A stretch of 64,000 bases of DNA, taken from assembly GCF_947502895.1 (NCBI RefSeq), contig NZ_CANNBM010000001.1, positions 1 through 64,000 on the forward strand, given 5' to 3'. Of this stretch, positions 1 through 8,595 are shown in pieces. Within the stretch, counting starts at the first letter, position 1. Each line of letters starts with the position of its first letter. The DNA is from an uncultured Sulfitobacter sp. GTDB lineage: Bacteria > Pseudomonadota > Alphaproteobacteria > Rhodobacterales > Rhodobacteraceae. Made by a program: the position numbers and the translations under genes. The notes beneath the pieces were generated by a model. The model searched no databases and was not told the origin of the DNA. It was given only the letters and a program-made list of their open reading frames with translations.

Positions 1-90
1 GCAACAGTGGCAGGCAACAGTGGCAGGCAACAGTGGCAGGCAACAGTGGCAGGCAACAGTGGCAGGCAACAGTGGCAGGCAACAGTGGCA
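1..90. repeat. 13-bp tandem repeat array (about 7 copies)
   Basis: The unit GCAACAGTGGCAG is repeated head to tail seven times without visible mismatches; the last copy lacks its final G. The array starts at the window edge and may continue to the left. Because 13 is not a multiple of three, every forward frame reads the same 13-residue peptide in permuted form, and all are open through the array. One frame stays open to about 149, so the array could be the end of a repetitive coding region. It lies about 80 bp before the likely fic start and could also alter promoter spacing if the copy number changes. Confidence 0.95.
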
Positions 91-169
91 CTAAAGATTG
101 ATAAATCTGAAATTATACTTTATCAACAGCAATATACACATCGATCATAGTGGCAAAAAAGGTCAATCA

Positions 170-1372
170 ATGAAGGATATGTTATTAGGAAATGTGATCG
201 AGCCCGCAAGGATCGAAGAAATGATCCCAGAGCGTTTGACCGAGCTCGCCCACGAAGTCATTCAAAAGTCTGAGAATTTGGCCGGGAAACTGCATCCTGT
301 GGCCCTCGAACAGCTTACAGATGTCACCCAAATCATGAATGCGTATTATTCAAATTTGATAGAAGGGCACAACACAAGGCCACACGAAATCAAGGAAGCC
401 CTCTCAGGCGACTTTTCGGACGACGACGAGAAACGAGCCCTTCAAGAAGAAGCCGTAGCACACGTCCATCTACAGCGAGAGATTGACCAATCTGCGCGCA
501 AAGGGGAGCTGGAGGACCCAACAACACCCGACTTCATACTTCGTCTACACAAAGAGTTTTGCAAAGATCTTCCGGAGGAATTCTTGTGGATCAGGGATGC
601 AAACGGCAACAAGCAATTCAAAATGGTCCCAGGCGAGTTCCGCAAAACAGAAGTCGCAGTTGGTGAGCACGTAGCTCCTCCGCACGAGGACATCCAACAA
701 CTCTTGGACTACTTCAATCTTCGCTACGGTCGCCAAAAAATGGGATCAATCGCAAAGGTTCTGGCGATACCGGCAGCACATCACCGATTTCTTTTCATCC
801 ACCCTTATCCGGACGGAAATGGTCGCGTGGCACGGCTGATGAGCCACGCTATGTGCCTTCGCGCTGGCATCGGCGCAGGGGGGCTATGGTCAATCTCACG
901 CGGCCTTGCGCGGGGCTTAGGAGGTGTAGTCGGTCAGGCCCAATACAAGGAGCACTTAAAACGGGCGGATGCAAGACGAAGCAGCGCAACCGATGGTCGT
1001 GGGGTGAGAAGTAATTCTGCGCTGATTGCTTTCACGGAATGGTTTCTTCAAATCATGATTGATCAGATTGATTTCATGGGTGCTCTCTATGATTTTGATA
1101 CCTTAAATGTACGCCTCGAGCGTTATGCCAAACTCAAGGACTTGCACGACACCGCGCCCAAATTGCTACGGCACATACTTGTAAACGGCGAAGTTCCTCG
1201 TGGAGATGTTGCAGGGATACTGGGTACTTCCCCAAGGCTATCGCGCGTGATCATGAGTGAAATGCTGAAAGACGGGATCATTGGTTCGGCCACTGCACGC
1301 GGGGTACTTTCTTTGCGGTTCCCGCCAAACGAACACGACCTCTTATTCCCCCGCCTATTTATCGAAGCATAG
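170..1372 (+). CDS. Fic family protein (protein adenylyltransferase)
   Basis: Fic-domain enzymes transfer AMP, or another nucleotide moiety, from a nucleotide to a hydroxyl side chain of a target protein. The catalytic motif HPYPDGNGR is intact, with the active-site His near residue 211 from this start. An inhibitory-helix motif SNLIEG, matching (S/T)xxxE(G/N), lies near residues 61-66, N-terminal to the Fic core, so this is a self-inhibited class II Fic and no separate antitoxin is expected. A winged-helix-like C-terminal part follows. ATG170 is preferred over the ATG at 98 because AAAGGT precedes it at good spacing. The gene is AT-richer than the core genes and lies inside the putative island. 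The target is unknown. Confidence 0.9.
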   Translation: MKDMLLGNVIEPARIEEMIPERLTELAHEVIQKSENLAGKLHPVALEQLTDVTQIMNAYYSNLIEGHNTRPHEIKEALSGDFSDDDEKRALQEEAVAHVHLQREIDQSARKGELEDPTTPDFILRLHKEFCKDLPEEFLWIRDANGNKQFKMVPGEFRKTEVAVGEHVAPPHEDIQQLLDYFNLRYGRQKMGSIAKVLAIPAAHHRFLFIHPYPDGNGRVARLMSHAMCLRAGIGAGGLWSISRGLARGLGGVVGQAQYKEHLKRADARRSSATDGRGVRSNSALIAFTEWFLQIMIDQIDFMGALYDFDTLNVRLERYAKLKDLHDTAPKLLRHILVNGEVPRGDVAGILGTSPRLSRVIMSEMLKDGIIGSATARGVLSLRFPPNEHDLLFPRLFIEA

Positions 1373-1466
1373 GCGGCGAGCCGCGCCATGATTATCGGCT
1401 GAAGGTTGCGCAACCAGGTGCCCAAGTGTAATCATCTACTCGCAGGACAGTGAGGCAGACATCGCG

Positions 1467-1814
1467 ATGGGTCGGAACTCGTATCTCGGCGGCGGCACTA
1501 CGATTATTGGCGGACAATGGTCGTCCTATGATCCCCAGGAAGTCCGCGACTCCCACATCACGAAAAGTCCGGGCAAGGCGGGCTCCGAGCCCGCTCCGCA
1601 GCCTCCAGCTCCGAAGTCGCTGAGCAAGGCCACACGAAAAGCCGCGGCCGTCAAGGCCCGCACGGAAGGTCTGATGCGCTACGCTCATCTCTGCGCTGCG
1701 GCCGACCGGACGCACACCGAGCGGCCGCCTCGCCCCGCCGACGTCAAAAAGACTTGGCTGCGCCATCAGAAGCAACGCAACAAGTTCGAGGCGCTCGTCC
1801 ACTCCTTCCTGTAG
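1467..1814 (+). CDS. small basic hypothetical protein
   Basis: The predicted protein has 115 aa, with a glycine-rich start (NSYLGGGTTIIGG) and a Lys/Arg/Ala-rich remainder. No known domain is recognised. It follows fic by 94 bp on the same strand and may be co-transcribed with it. A longer reading frame covers the same DNA on the opposite strand, but its composition looks like a shadow, while the glycine-rich opening here reads like a real conserved N-terminus. The ribosome-binding site is poor (GAGG about 11 nt upstream). Function unknown. Confidence 0.5.
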   Translation: MGRNSYLGGGTTIIGGQWSSYDPQEVRDSHITKSPGKAGSEPAPQPPAPKSLSKATRKAAAVKARTEGLMRYAHLCAAADRTHTERPPRPADVKKTWLRHQKQRNKFEALVHSFL

Positions 1815-2226
1815 CCCGACCGCCCTATCCTGCCGGGAGATGTCCGATCTGAAATTGAAAGCGGGCGGCAGTTTTTTGGCCCCGCGTCCTACAACTCGGA
1901 AAAGCTTCCGACTCTTCTTAGCCGGTGCCATCTGTGTCCTATCAGTAAGAATGCGTCACCTTTGGTCTTCTCAATTTTATTGTGAGTGTTTGACGCTCCC
2001 CTTGGTTTATAGGCTCTCAGCAGAGTCCGGCAGCATATAGTTGTTGGATTTTTCTCTTAATATGTTTGGCGACTTTCGGAAATTCAGGCGAGGAACCCGA
2101 TTTGTTTGATATGGTGGATAGACCAGATAGGTCATTGTCGGGTTCATCTCTTGCATCCCCGTGTTCAGGATGTACCCTGACTTCGCCCGACCCTAACCGT
2201 TTTACCAAAGCTATATTGGACACATT
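1815..2226. other. 412-bp gap without a supported gene
   Basis: This AT-rich stretch lies between the small hypothetical gene and the ClpP-like gene. Short reading frames exist on both strands, but none shows a family motif or a credible ribosome-binding site. It probably contains the promoter of the downstream gene. I see no terminator or RNA gene. Confidence 0.5.
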
Positions 2227-3177
2227 TTGCACCCCACAAAACGCTTCATCTGCGCCTTCGCGGTAGGTCTTGGAATCCTGCCTGCCGATCCTGTCCGAGC
2301 AGAAACCTCCTGGACCAGCGCCATCGAAGCTGTCCAGGAAAAATCGGACAAACTCTACTCCTATGCTATCGATATAGGTTCCGGTCACCCAGGATCAGCG
2401 CTGCAGGGCTATGGCCACGACCGACATATCTGCGCCATCACAGGTCGCATGCTGGGGTTTCGAAATGAAATCCTGGAGGCCGAGACACTCGATGAGCCTC
2501 CCCTCTCGCCAGATGTCGACCCGATGGAGATCATGATCCACGCGGTGACGCTGGACGCCTGGGTGGCGGCAGCCCGCCGGGCGATCGAATTGACCGAGAA
2601 CCAAAAGAAGAGCCTTTGGAATCTGGAATGCGTGGGCAAACACGGCATCCCGCGCACTGCCGGTATTGATGATCCCGAACTGAAAGGGGATTTCTCGATC
2701 AACGGCAACACCCTGGTAGTATATGGCGATATCGACAGTGGGTTTTCCGACCGTTTCCGTGACGCATTGGAATCCCACCCGAATGTTGTTCAGGTGGCAT
2801 TGGGAAGCGCCGGCGGCAGTGTCTATGATGCGCTATTGGCCGGAGTTGAGATCAGAGATCGCGGCCTCGACACCACGCTTCACGGCCCATGCTTCTCGGC
2901 CTGCCCTCTCGTCTTCATGGGCGGGGTGAAACGTACGATCTGGATGGGGCCCGGTCCCCATCTCGGCTTCCACCGGGTTTACAATAGCTCCGGCGAGACC
3001 CCTCTCAGCGATGCCGTCTACATGGACATCACCAACTATCTGCTTAGGATGGATATAAATCCAGCCGCCGTTCTCGGATGGATGATCAAGGCCGGACAGT
3101 ATGAAATCCACGAGCCACCTCTTGATGAACTCTGCCCACCCAAAGTGGCGACCTGGGTTCAGCGGATATGCTATTGA
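2227..3177 (+). CDS. secreted ClpP-fold (COG3904-like) protease-like protein
   Basis: The protein has 316 aa and an N-terminal signal peptide (hydrophobic stretch about residues 8-20, cleavage likely near VRA-ET), so it should be periplasmic. The C-terminal half has the crotonase/ClpP serine-protease pattern: an oxyanion-type GSAGGS near 193, a candidate nucleophile Ser224 within CFSAC, and a candidate catalytic His in HLGFHRV near 249. The pattern matches the predicted periplasmic proteins grouped in COG3904. The start appears to be TTG, with only a weak Shine-Dalgarno match, so the N-terminus is uncertain, although the signal peptide supports it. It is the last clear gene before the tRNA-Tyr fragment. 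Activity and substrate are inferred and unproven. Confidence 0.75.
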   Translation: MHPTKRFICAFAVGLGILPADPVRAETSWTSAIEAVQEKSDKLYSYAIDIGSGHPGSALQGYGHDRHICAITGRMLGFRNEILEAETLDEPPLSPDVDPMEIMIHAVTLDAWVAAARRAIELTENQKKSLWNLECVGKHGIPRTAGIDDPELKGDFSINGNTLVVYGDIDSGFSDRFRDALESHPNVVQVALGSAGGSVYDALLAGVEIRDRGLDTTLHGPCFSACPLVFMGGVKRTIWMGPGPHLGFHRVYNSSGETPLSDAVYMDITNYLLRMDINPAAVLGWMIKAGQYEIHEPPLDELCPPKVATWVQRICY

Positions 3178-3831
3178 TCAGGCTAAGGTCACCAATAATG
3201 CGGTCGTGGTGTTGTCCATGCAACGCAGATAAAAGTGTCGGGCGGACGCTCTCGTAGCCGCATTGCGCAACCTCCTTGGCATCGATCCCTATGAATACAT
3301 CGGTCTTACCCGTCAGGGCATTCTTGTCGAGATCGATATCCCAAGCCCCTGTGTCCTCGGGATCAGGCTCTGTCGATGGCTCGCCAAACGCTTCGACTAA
3401 TGCAACAGTTCCCTGCAAACTTATCAACCGCAACAGCTTTCACCGCAAACGCTCCTGACCTTTCAAAAGCCGCTTTTGCGGGTATTTTATTAGCGTGAAC
3501 TCCGTCCCGCCCTGGTGGCTGTGTTCAGCTAATTCGCGAGACTACATCCACCTTTTCAGTCCCAATATTTGTAGATTAAGAGTAGCTGAAATTCTTGATT
3601 GTCTATCTAAAGCCGACATCGGTGCAGACGTGGCGAATTCACACTTTATCCCGCAAAGCAGACCTCGGCGCAGTTTGCAGCGAAGGTCCGGTGTCCGCCC
3701 TTCGTGTCGGTATTTACCCTCGTGCCGCACTGCAAGTGCTCCATAAAGACTGGTCCCAAACGCATTGTGCATATACTCAATATTCTTGGGACCAAAAACA
3801 AATATCCTCTTGAAATATCTATGTTTCGTAA
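3178..3831. other. 654-bp stretch with decayed sequence and no firm gene
   Basis: No complete gene can be supported. A short forward frame (TTG at 3263 to TAA at 3400, 45 codons) reads like a protein end, with GIDPYEYIGL inside, and may be a remnant. An overlapping antisense frame at 3086-3433 is equally open. A palindrome CAAAAGCCGCTTTTG at about 3462-3476, followed by an AT tract, could be a weak terminator. The stretch abuts the tRNA-Tyr fragment and is best read as the degenerate edge of an island. Confidence 0.5.
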
Positions 3832-3888
3832 GGACTGTAACTCCCTCGCGGAGACGCACGCCTGGTTCGATTCCAGGGTCGCCCACCA
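3832..3888 (+). pseudogene. 3' fragment of tRNA-Tyr(GUA), putative att site
   Basis: From the anticodon stem to CCA this reads as the 3' part of a tRNA: loop CTGTAAC (anticodon GTA), a long variable region, T arm CCTGG-TTCGATT-CCAGG with five perfect pairs, acceptor strand GTCGCCC, discriminator A, then CCA. The matching 5' acceptor strand (GGGCGAC) and D arm are absent upstream; the sequence before 3832 is unrelated AT-rich DNA. A 3' tRNA fragment starting in the anticodon arm is what tyrosine recombinases leave at the distal end of an island. The full tRNA-Tyr and an integrase would then lie left of the window. Confidence 0.8.
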
Positions 3889-3939
3889 CTTTCACAAGAA
3901 AGTTTTCCAACCTTGACGCAAGCCGTAGCGGGTTCGGAA

Positions 3940-4138
3940 GAACCGTAAAGCTTGGATCCCCTTTGACATGCCCGAATTTGATGTGGCAATCCGCCGACGC
4001 CTCTGGAAACATGATATGCCCCACGGGCGGCAACGTCACCGCGCCGCGGCTGGCAGAGATATAGGCCGCCTCGATCGCTGCACCTGCAACTTTGAGGTCA
4101 ATTAGTTCTTCGATTTGGGTACGATCCAAGATAACCAT
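3940..4138 (-). pseudogene. ornithine cyclodeaminase/mu-crystallin family, N-terminal fragment
   Basis: The first about 66 codons read as the start of an ornithine cyclodeaminase-type NAD-dependent enzyme: an N-terminal helix, then TLPPVGHIMFPE and HIKFGHVKGDPSF, which match the family. After GDPSF the homology stops, and the open frame runs through the tRNA-Tyr fragment to about 3542 as non-homologous sequence. A functional enzyme needs about 310-350 residues with a Rossmann domain, so this is a truncated remnant. It is divergent from the aminotransferase by 32 bp and ends about 50 bp from the putative att site, so the truncation may be linked to integration or excision there. Confidence 0.75.
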
Positions 4139-4170
4139 GGCGTGATAAATCCCTGTAAGCGATCAAAACA

Positions 4171-5310
4171 ATGCCAACACTGCCCGACTTCCGGCTTGAG
4201 ACCCACTTTTCAAAATGGGAGTTCAAAGCGAGATACCACATGACCGCATCAGATGCCGAGAGTATTTCGCTGCGCGCTTTACTGGCGATGGCAACGCCCG
4301 AAGAGCGCGAAGAGTTTGAAGGGATGTCATTGGGCTATACCGAGACATTTGGTGCGCCCGACCTGCGGGAGACGATTGCCACAACCTATCAACGCCAGAC
4401 TGCAACGGACATTTTGTGTTTTGCAGGCGCAAGCGAAGGTATTTTTGCCGCCAATAACGTGATCCTGAACAAAGACAGTCACGCCATTGTAGTCACCCCG
4501 AATTATCAGAGCCATGAAACACTGCCCGTAGCAATCTGCGAGGCCACAGGCGTTCCGCTTGATCCCCACGATGGATGGTCCTTGGACATTGACCGCGTGC
4601 GCGATGCGATCAGGCCAAATACAAAGCTGGTTACAATTAACTTCCCTCACAACCCCACAGGTGCGATCCTTCCGCTGGAACGTTATTTGGCCTTGGTCGA
4701 GTTGTGCCGCACCCACGGCATCTACATTCTCCATGACGAGATTTTTAATGGTCTGGGCCCAACAGGAACCCAACATCTGCCCTTTATTGCTGATATTTAC
4801 GAACGTGGCTTGTCTTTGAATGTGATGTCAAAATCCTTTGGCCTTCCCGGATTGCGCATCGGGTGGATCGCGTGTCAGGACGCCGCGATCCTTTCCGCGA
4901 TGGAGCGGATGAAACACTATCTGTCCATCTGCAATTCAGGGCCAAGCGAACGCCTTGCCAAGATCGCACTGAACAATCGCGCGCATCTATTGGGTCGCAA
5001 TTGCGCAATCGTGGATGAAAACCTGCCGAAATGGGATGCCTTTTTTGAACGCCATACCGATCTGTTTGAATGGCGTCGCCCTGATGGCTCGTGTATGGCT
5101 TTCCCACGCTACAAGGGGCCAGAAGGCGTTGAAGCGTTTTGCCAATCTGCGGTCGAAGACAGTGGCGTGCTTTTACTGCCAAGTACCATCTATCGCTCGG
5201 ATCTTGGGGCAACACCGACGGATCGGTTCAGGTTAGGGTTTGGCAGGCTTGGCCTTGATGAAGGATTGGCAGCGCTAGAAGCGCACGTCATGAAAAACAA
5301 AGCCAGTTGA
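4171..5310 (+). CDS. PLP-dependent class I/II aminotransferase
   Basis: The 379-aa protein is a fold-type I aminotransferase. NFPHNPTGAI is the family's conserved Asn-Pro-x-Gly loop, HDEIFNGL carries the Asp that binds the pyridine nitrogen, and SKSFGLPGLRIGW holds the PLP Schiff-base lysine (SKS) and the phosphate-binding arginine. Length is normal and no damage is visible. The substrate cannot be read; the N-terminus (HFSKWEF) recalls the subgroup acting on arginine-like amino acids, but this is weak. It starts 32 bp from the divergent cyclodeaminase remnant, so the two may once have formed an amino-acid module. The ribosome-binding site is weak. Confidence 0.85.
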   Translation: MPTLPDFRLETHFSKWEFKARYHMTASDAESISLRALLAMATPEEREEFEGMSLGYTETFGAPDLRETIATTYQRQTATDILCFAGASEGIFAANNVILNKDSHAIVVTPNYQSHETLPVAICEATGVPLDPHDGWSLDIDRVRDAIRPNTKLVTINFPHNPTGAILPLERYLALVELCRTHGIYILHDEIFNGLGPTGTQHLPFIADIYERGLSLNVMSKSFGLPGLRIGWIACQDAAILSAMERMKHYLSICNSGPSERLAKIALNNRAHLLGRNCAIVDENLPKWDAFFERHTDLFEWRRPDGSCMAFPRYKGPEGVEAFCQSAVEDSGVLLLPSTIYRSDLGATPTDRFRLGFGRLGLDEGLAALEAHVMKNKAS

Positions 5311-5477
5311 AGCAATTGCTAACCTGCATTTAGGCATCTTGAATCTGAGCAGCGGTTGCACAAGCCACCTGTCGGTTGCCTCGCCCGAAAACGCGTCGCC
5401 ACCAACAAAATAATTCGGGTACCTATCCAGTGCGCCTCTACGGCCTTCGCCCGTCGCTTGCATTGAATCCGTCCAGA

Positions 5478-5517
5478 AGAAAAAAAGCCCCCACCCTTTG
5501 TTCAAGGGCAGAGGCTT
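5478..5517 (-). terminator. rho-independent terminator of the 713-aa gene
   Basis: On the minus strand AGCCTCTGCCCTT, a short loop, and AAAGGGTGGGGGCT form a stem followed by a run of seven T. It lies just downstream of the stop at 5539 and separates this gene from the convergent aminotransferase. Confidence 0.8.
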
Positions 5518-5538
5518 AGTTCTTAGCGCAATATCTGC

Positions 5539-7680
5539 TTAGATGATCAGATCATCATCTTCTGCGTCCAATACGTTGATCTCGGCTTTCAGCTGGTCTT
5601 CATCAACTGGCTGAAGAACGGGGATACCGGCGATGTACTGTACGTCATACTGGTCGCCTTTGCCGTCATCCTCAAACTCACCGGCCGGCGGGATGTATGT
5701 TACATCATCCACAGCGCCCGACCCTACCAGATTGATGTTCATGGACGAGACATTGTCAGCGTTGATAATCAACTCTTGCTGGCTGTTGTCACCAGCGGCA
5801 GGGATATCGACAGAATTGATCAATCCGCCATCCGCATCAAACAAATCAACTGTACCGCCTGTTTCTTCGATGTCCAGCATGTTGATGCTGACCACTTCGG
5901 AAGGTGCGTCAAAGTTAAATGTCATTGTGCCGCCGTGGGCATTGTCATCGGCATCCGAACTGTCGTTGTCCTCGGAGATGATGAAAGCATTGCCAACACC
6001 GTTGTATTCCAGATCGTGGTCACCACCCGTTGGGCTGTTGGTGTCAAAGATCATCGCGTCGTTTTCGCTGTTGGCTGCATCGCCGTCACGCTGGGCTGAA
6101 ATGCTTACCCCGTCGAACTGGTCTGCAATCACATCGCCCGAGGACAGACCCTCAAAGTCAATCGTCACAGCTTCGCCTGCAGTGGCGGAGCCTTCGGAGG
6201 TTTCCGTAACAGTCAGATTGTCAAAGCGGACCACTTCGTCCCCCGCCGAGATATCCGAGATGATGCGGAATTCGACATTGCCGTTCACATCATCCAGCGC
6301 GCCACCAGAGTATGAAAGCGTGCTGCCCTCTTCCGTGATCTCGTTACCGGTTTTGTTGCCGACAAGGGCTGTGCCTGCGTCGTTGACGACAAATTTGTCC
6401 AACGTCTCCCAGTCGCCGTCCTCCGTGCGTACTTGCAGCACCAGTTTATCGGCGTAGTGACCTGAGGCTTCGAACTTGCTTGCGTCATCAACACTGACGT
6501 CAAAGCTCAGCGTGACGTCACCATCGGCGGCCACGGCTTCGGTTTTGAGGCAACCGTCGTTGTTACCATCTGTCACCAATTCGTCACCGCGCACGTCCCA
6601 ACGGCCATCATACCCGATAGCGGCACTGTCGTCGGGGTCATGGATGTCGTCAAAGCTCTCGGACAGAAGAACCTTCTCGACGGAGGAACCATCGACTTCT
6701 TCAGAGGCCGACACCGAAACATTGTCGAGTTTGATCCACTCATCAGACGCTGTGACATCAGAGACAAAGCGGAACTGCACTGTGTCTTCGGCTGTATCCA
6801 GAATACCACCCTCATAGGTGATGTTGCTGGCGGAGTTACCAAATGTCTGGCCTGTCTCGGAGCCGACAATCGCCGTGCCATGGTCGTTGACCTGGAATTC
6901 ATCCAGCAGGACCCAACCGCCGCCATCAATGCTCACTTCGACGCGCAGGCTGTCTGCGGCCCAGCCGGAGTTTTCGAACAGATGGGTGTTGTGCACGTTG
7001 GCGTCAAAGTTCAGCGTGACGGGACCGTCGGTGCTGACTGTTTTCAGCTCCAGCACACCTTCGTTGTGGCTGTTTGTGACCAGTTTTCCCCAATTGGCAT
7101 CCCAGTTGGTATGGCCCTCGACGATTGCCGAATCCTCGGCCTCGTGAATGTCGTTGAAGTTGTCGAACAGCACTTCTTTGGAGACCAGAACAGGTGCCGC
7201 ATCAGGCGTATCGCCCGAGGTCAGGACCTGACCGTTGCCGCCATCGCTGTCCACAACAGTGGTGAAGCTGGAAACATCCAGATCGGAAATGCTCAGCGGG
7301 CCATTGTCGGAAAAGAGGGTAAAGTTCGCCTGCGTGACCTGACCGCCCGTGCTGCTGGGGTCTGTGCCAAACTGGATGCCAACGTCATAGCCGTCTGCAA
7401 CCTGTGCGCCATTGGACAGCGTATCAACGCTGTTCGCGGCTGCCTGAACACCTGTGACAGGTGAAAAGATCGAGCCTGTGTTGGCTTCTGGGAAGAAGTT
7501 CAGCGCGTCCAGCGTGCTGTCATCCGACAGGTTAAAGAATACCCCGTCAAGGTCGACCGGCATTGTCGGATCGGCAGAAGCTACGATGATAAACAACGTA
7601 CCTGTGTCAGTTTCGGAAATTGTGACAATGGCTTGCGGATCGCAGCCAAGTGTAACGGAAATCGAGTTATTGGAGCTCAT
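5539..7680 (-). CDS. large acidic, internally duplicated, probably exported protein
   Basis: From ATG7680 (GGGAAGAA upstream) the protein has 713 aa and is very rich in Asp, Gly, Ser and Thr with few basic residues. Domains by eye: an N-terminal beta-rich domain (about 1-160), two copies of a ~155-residue domain (about 166-323 and 335-492) that each start with xxLFDNFNDIH/xxLSESFDDIH and end with a KLDNVSV/RFDNLTV strand, and a third domain (about 505-667) beginning TIDFEGLSSGDVI, of a type I associate with surface proteins of rhodobacters. There is no N-terminal signal peptide, and the protein ends with acidic residues followed by LII, which fits type I secretion; RTX nonapeptides are not visible. 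Function unknown; adhesion or matrix is an inference. Confidence 0.75.
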   Translation of the reverse strand: MSSNNSISVTLGCDPQAIVTISETDTGTLFIIVASADPTMPVDLDGVFFNLSDDSTLDALNFFPEANTGSIFSPVTGVQAAANSVDTLSNGAQVADGYDVGIQFGTDPSSTGGQVTQANFTLFSDNGPLSISDLDVSSFTTVVDSDGGNGQVLTSGDTPDAAPVLVSKEVLFDNFNDIHEAEDSAIVEGHTNWDANWGKLVTNSHNEGVLELKTVSTDGPVTLNFDANVHNTHLFENSGWAADSLRVEVSIDGGGWVLLDEFQVNDHGTAIVGSETGQTFGNSASNITYEGGILDTAEDTVQFRFVSDVTASDEWIKLDNVSVSASEEVDGSSVEKVLLSESFDDIHDPDDSAAIGYDGRWDVRGDELVTDGNNDGCLKTEAVAADGDVTLSFDVSVDDASKFEASGHYADKLVLQVRTEDGDWETLDKFVVNDAGTALVGNKTGNEITEEGSTLSYSGGALDDVNGNVEFRIISDISAGDEVVRFDNLTVTETSEGSATAGEAVTIDFEGLSSGDVIADQFDGVSISAQRDGDAANSENDAMIFDTNSPTGGDHDLEYNGVGNAFIISEDNDSSDADDNAHGGTMTFNFDAPSEVVSINMLDIEETGGTVDLFDADGGLINSVDIPAAGDNSQQELIINADNVSSMNINLVGSGAVDDVTYIPPAGEFEDDGKGDQYDVQYIAGIPVLQPVDEDQLKAEINVLDAEDDDLII

Positions 7681-7917
7681 GGCAGTGTTCTTCCCAATCG
7701 TTAAATAGATATGAACGACGTCTAAGCACACCGACAGATATCTGCCGAGGGGAATTCACAAAAGGGCCACTCACAGGACACAATCGCCATAATTTCGCCC
7801 CATTGGGCGCATTTTCACTGCGATTGTGTTTCGCAATGCGCAACAATCACAACATCCGTTAGCAATTGTTTTTGCTCGAATTTCCCGCTGCCTTTATTTC
7901 CGAATCACCATTTGACC

Positions 7918-8484
7918 CTAGGGTATACGGATCTGATCGGCCTCGAATGTCGCGATATCCGTGGTGAGGTCATCATATACGATCTGGACCGTTAACCGCG
8001 TCACACTGCCCTGCGGATACGTCAAATAGGGCAATCCATCCTGCTCCAAAACAGCGTTCGGGGTCGCGTATTCCATATGACACTCGGGCATATCCAGATT
8101 TTGCATAGGGCCATCGTTTATTGCCAGCGCCATCGCACTCAGCCCGCAACGCCAACTCCATAAATGCGTGACATAGACCAGATCGTTGCCGCCATAATCG
8201 CGCAGCGCCACCCAATTGGCCTTGGTCGCTGTCAGAATGGGTTTAACCTCGGTCGCGGTGGTGAATTTGCCTAGTGGTATCTGCGGCTCAGGCATCAGCC
8301 CATCGGGCAAAACAGAAAGATCAAAAGCAAGACCGTCAGGCGCGGCGGTGACAGGATCACCGATCACAGTATTGCTGCCAATCTGCACCCCCTCCCCGAT
8401 GATGACGCTGGGCGCGGCGCTGACCTGATCGGATGGGGAATGTGCGGCTGCTACTGCTATCATCGCAAAAATAAAATCAATCAT
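7918..8484 (-). CDS. secreted hypothetical protein
   Basis: The predicted product has 188 aa. It opens with a short hydrophobic segment (IDFIFAMIAVAAAHS), a likely signal peptide, and AGGAAGTT precedes the ATG. The mature part is beta-rich and contains a conserved-looking WSWRCGLSAMALAINDGP and CHMEY, with two cysteines that could pair. No family is recognised. It is divergent from the glycosyltransferase-like gene at 8596, with a 111-bp shared promoter region. Function unknown. Confidence 0.7.
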   Translation of the reverse strand: MIDFIFAMIAVAAAHSPSDQVSAAPSVIIGEGVQIGSNTVIGDPVTAAPDGLAFDLSVLPDGLMPEPQIPLGKFTTATEVKPILTATKANWVALRDYGGNDLVYVTHLWSWRCGLSAMALAINDGPMQNLDMPECHMEYATPNAVLEQDGLPYLTYPQGSVTRLTVQIVYDDLTTDIATFEADQIRIP

Positions 8485-8595
8485 GGTAACTTCCTAAAGG
8501 GGACGACAAAAATGTGTTCTTTCAAAACGCCACTTGCGCCGTATACTGACCCGAAAAAGCGGACCAACCGCACGCAGGCGTAATCGAGGGTATTT

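Noticed and set aside
1392..1931. 179-codon minus-strand frame
   Set aside because: Longer than the opposite small gene but without family motifs; composition looks like a GC-skewed shadow, while the plus-strand frame has a plausible glycine-rich start.
3086..3433. 115-codon minus-strand frame antisense to the ClpP-like gene end
   Set aside because: No motif, no ribosome-binding site, and overlaps a better-supported gene; kept only as part of the degenerate stretch.
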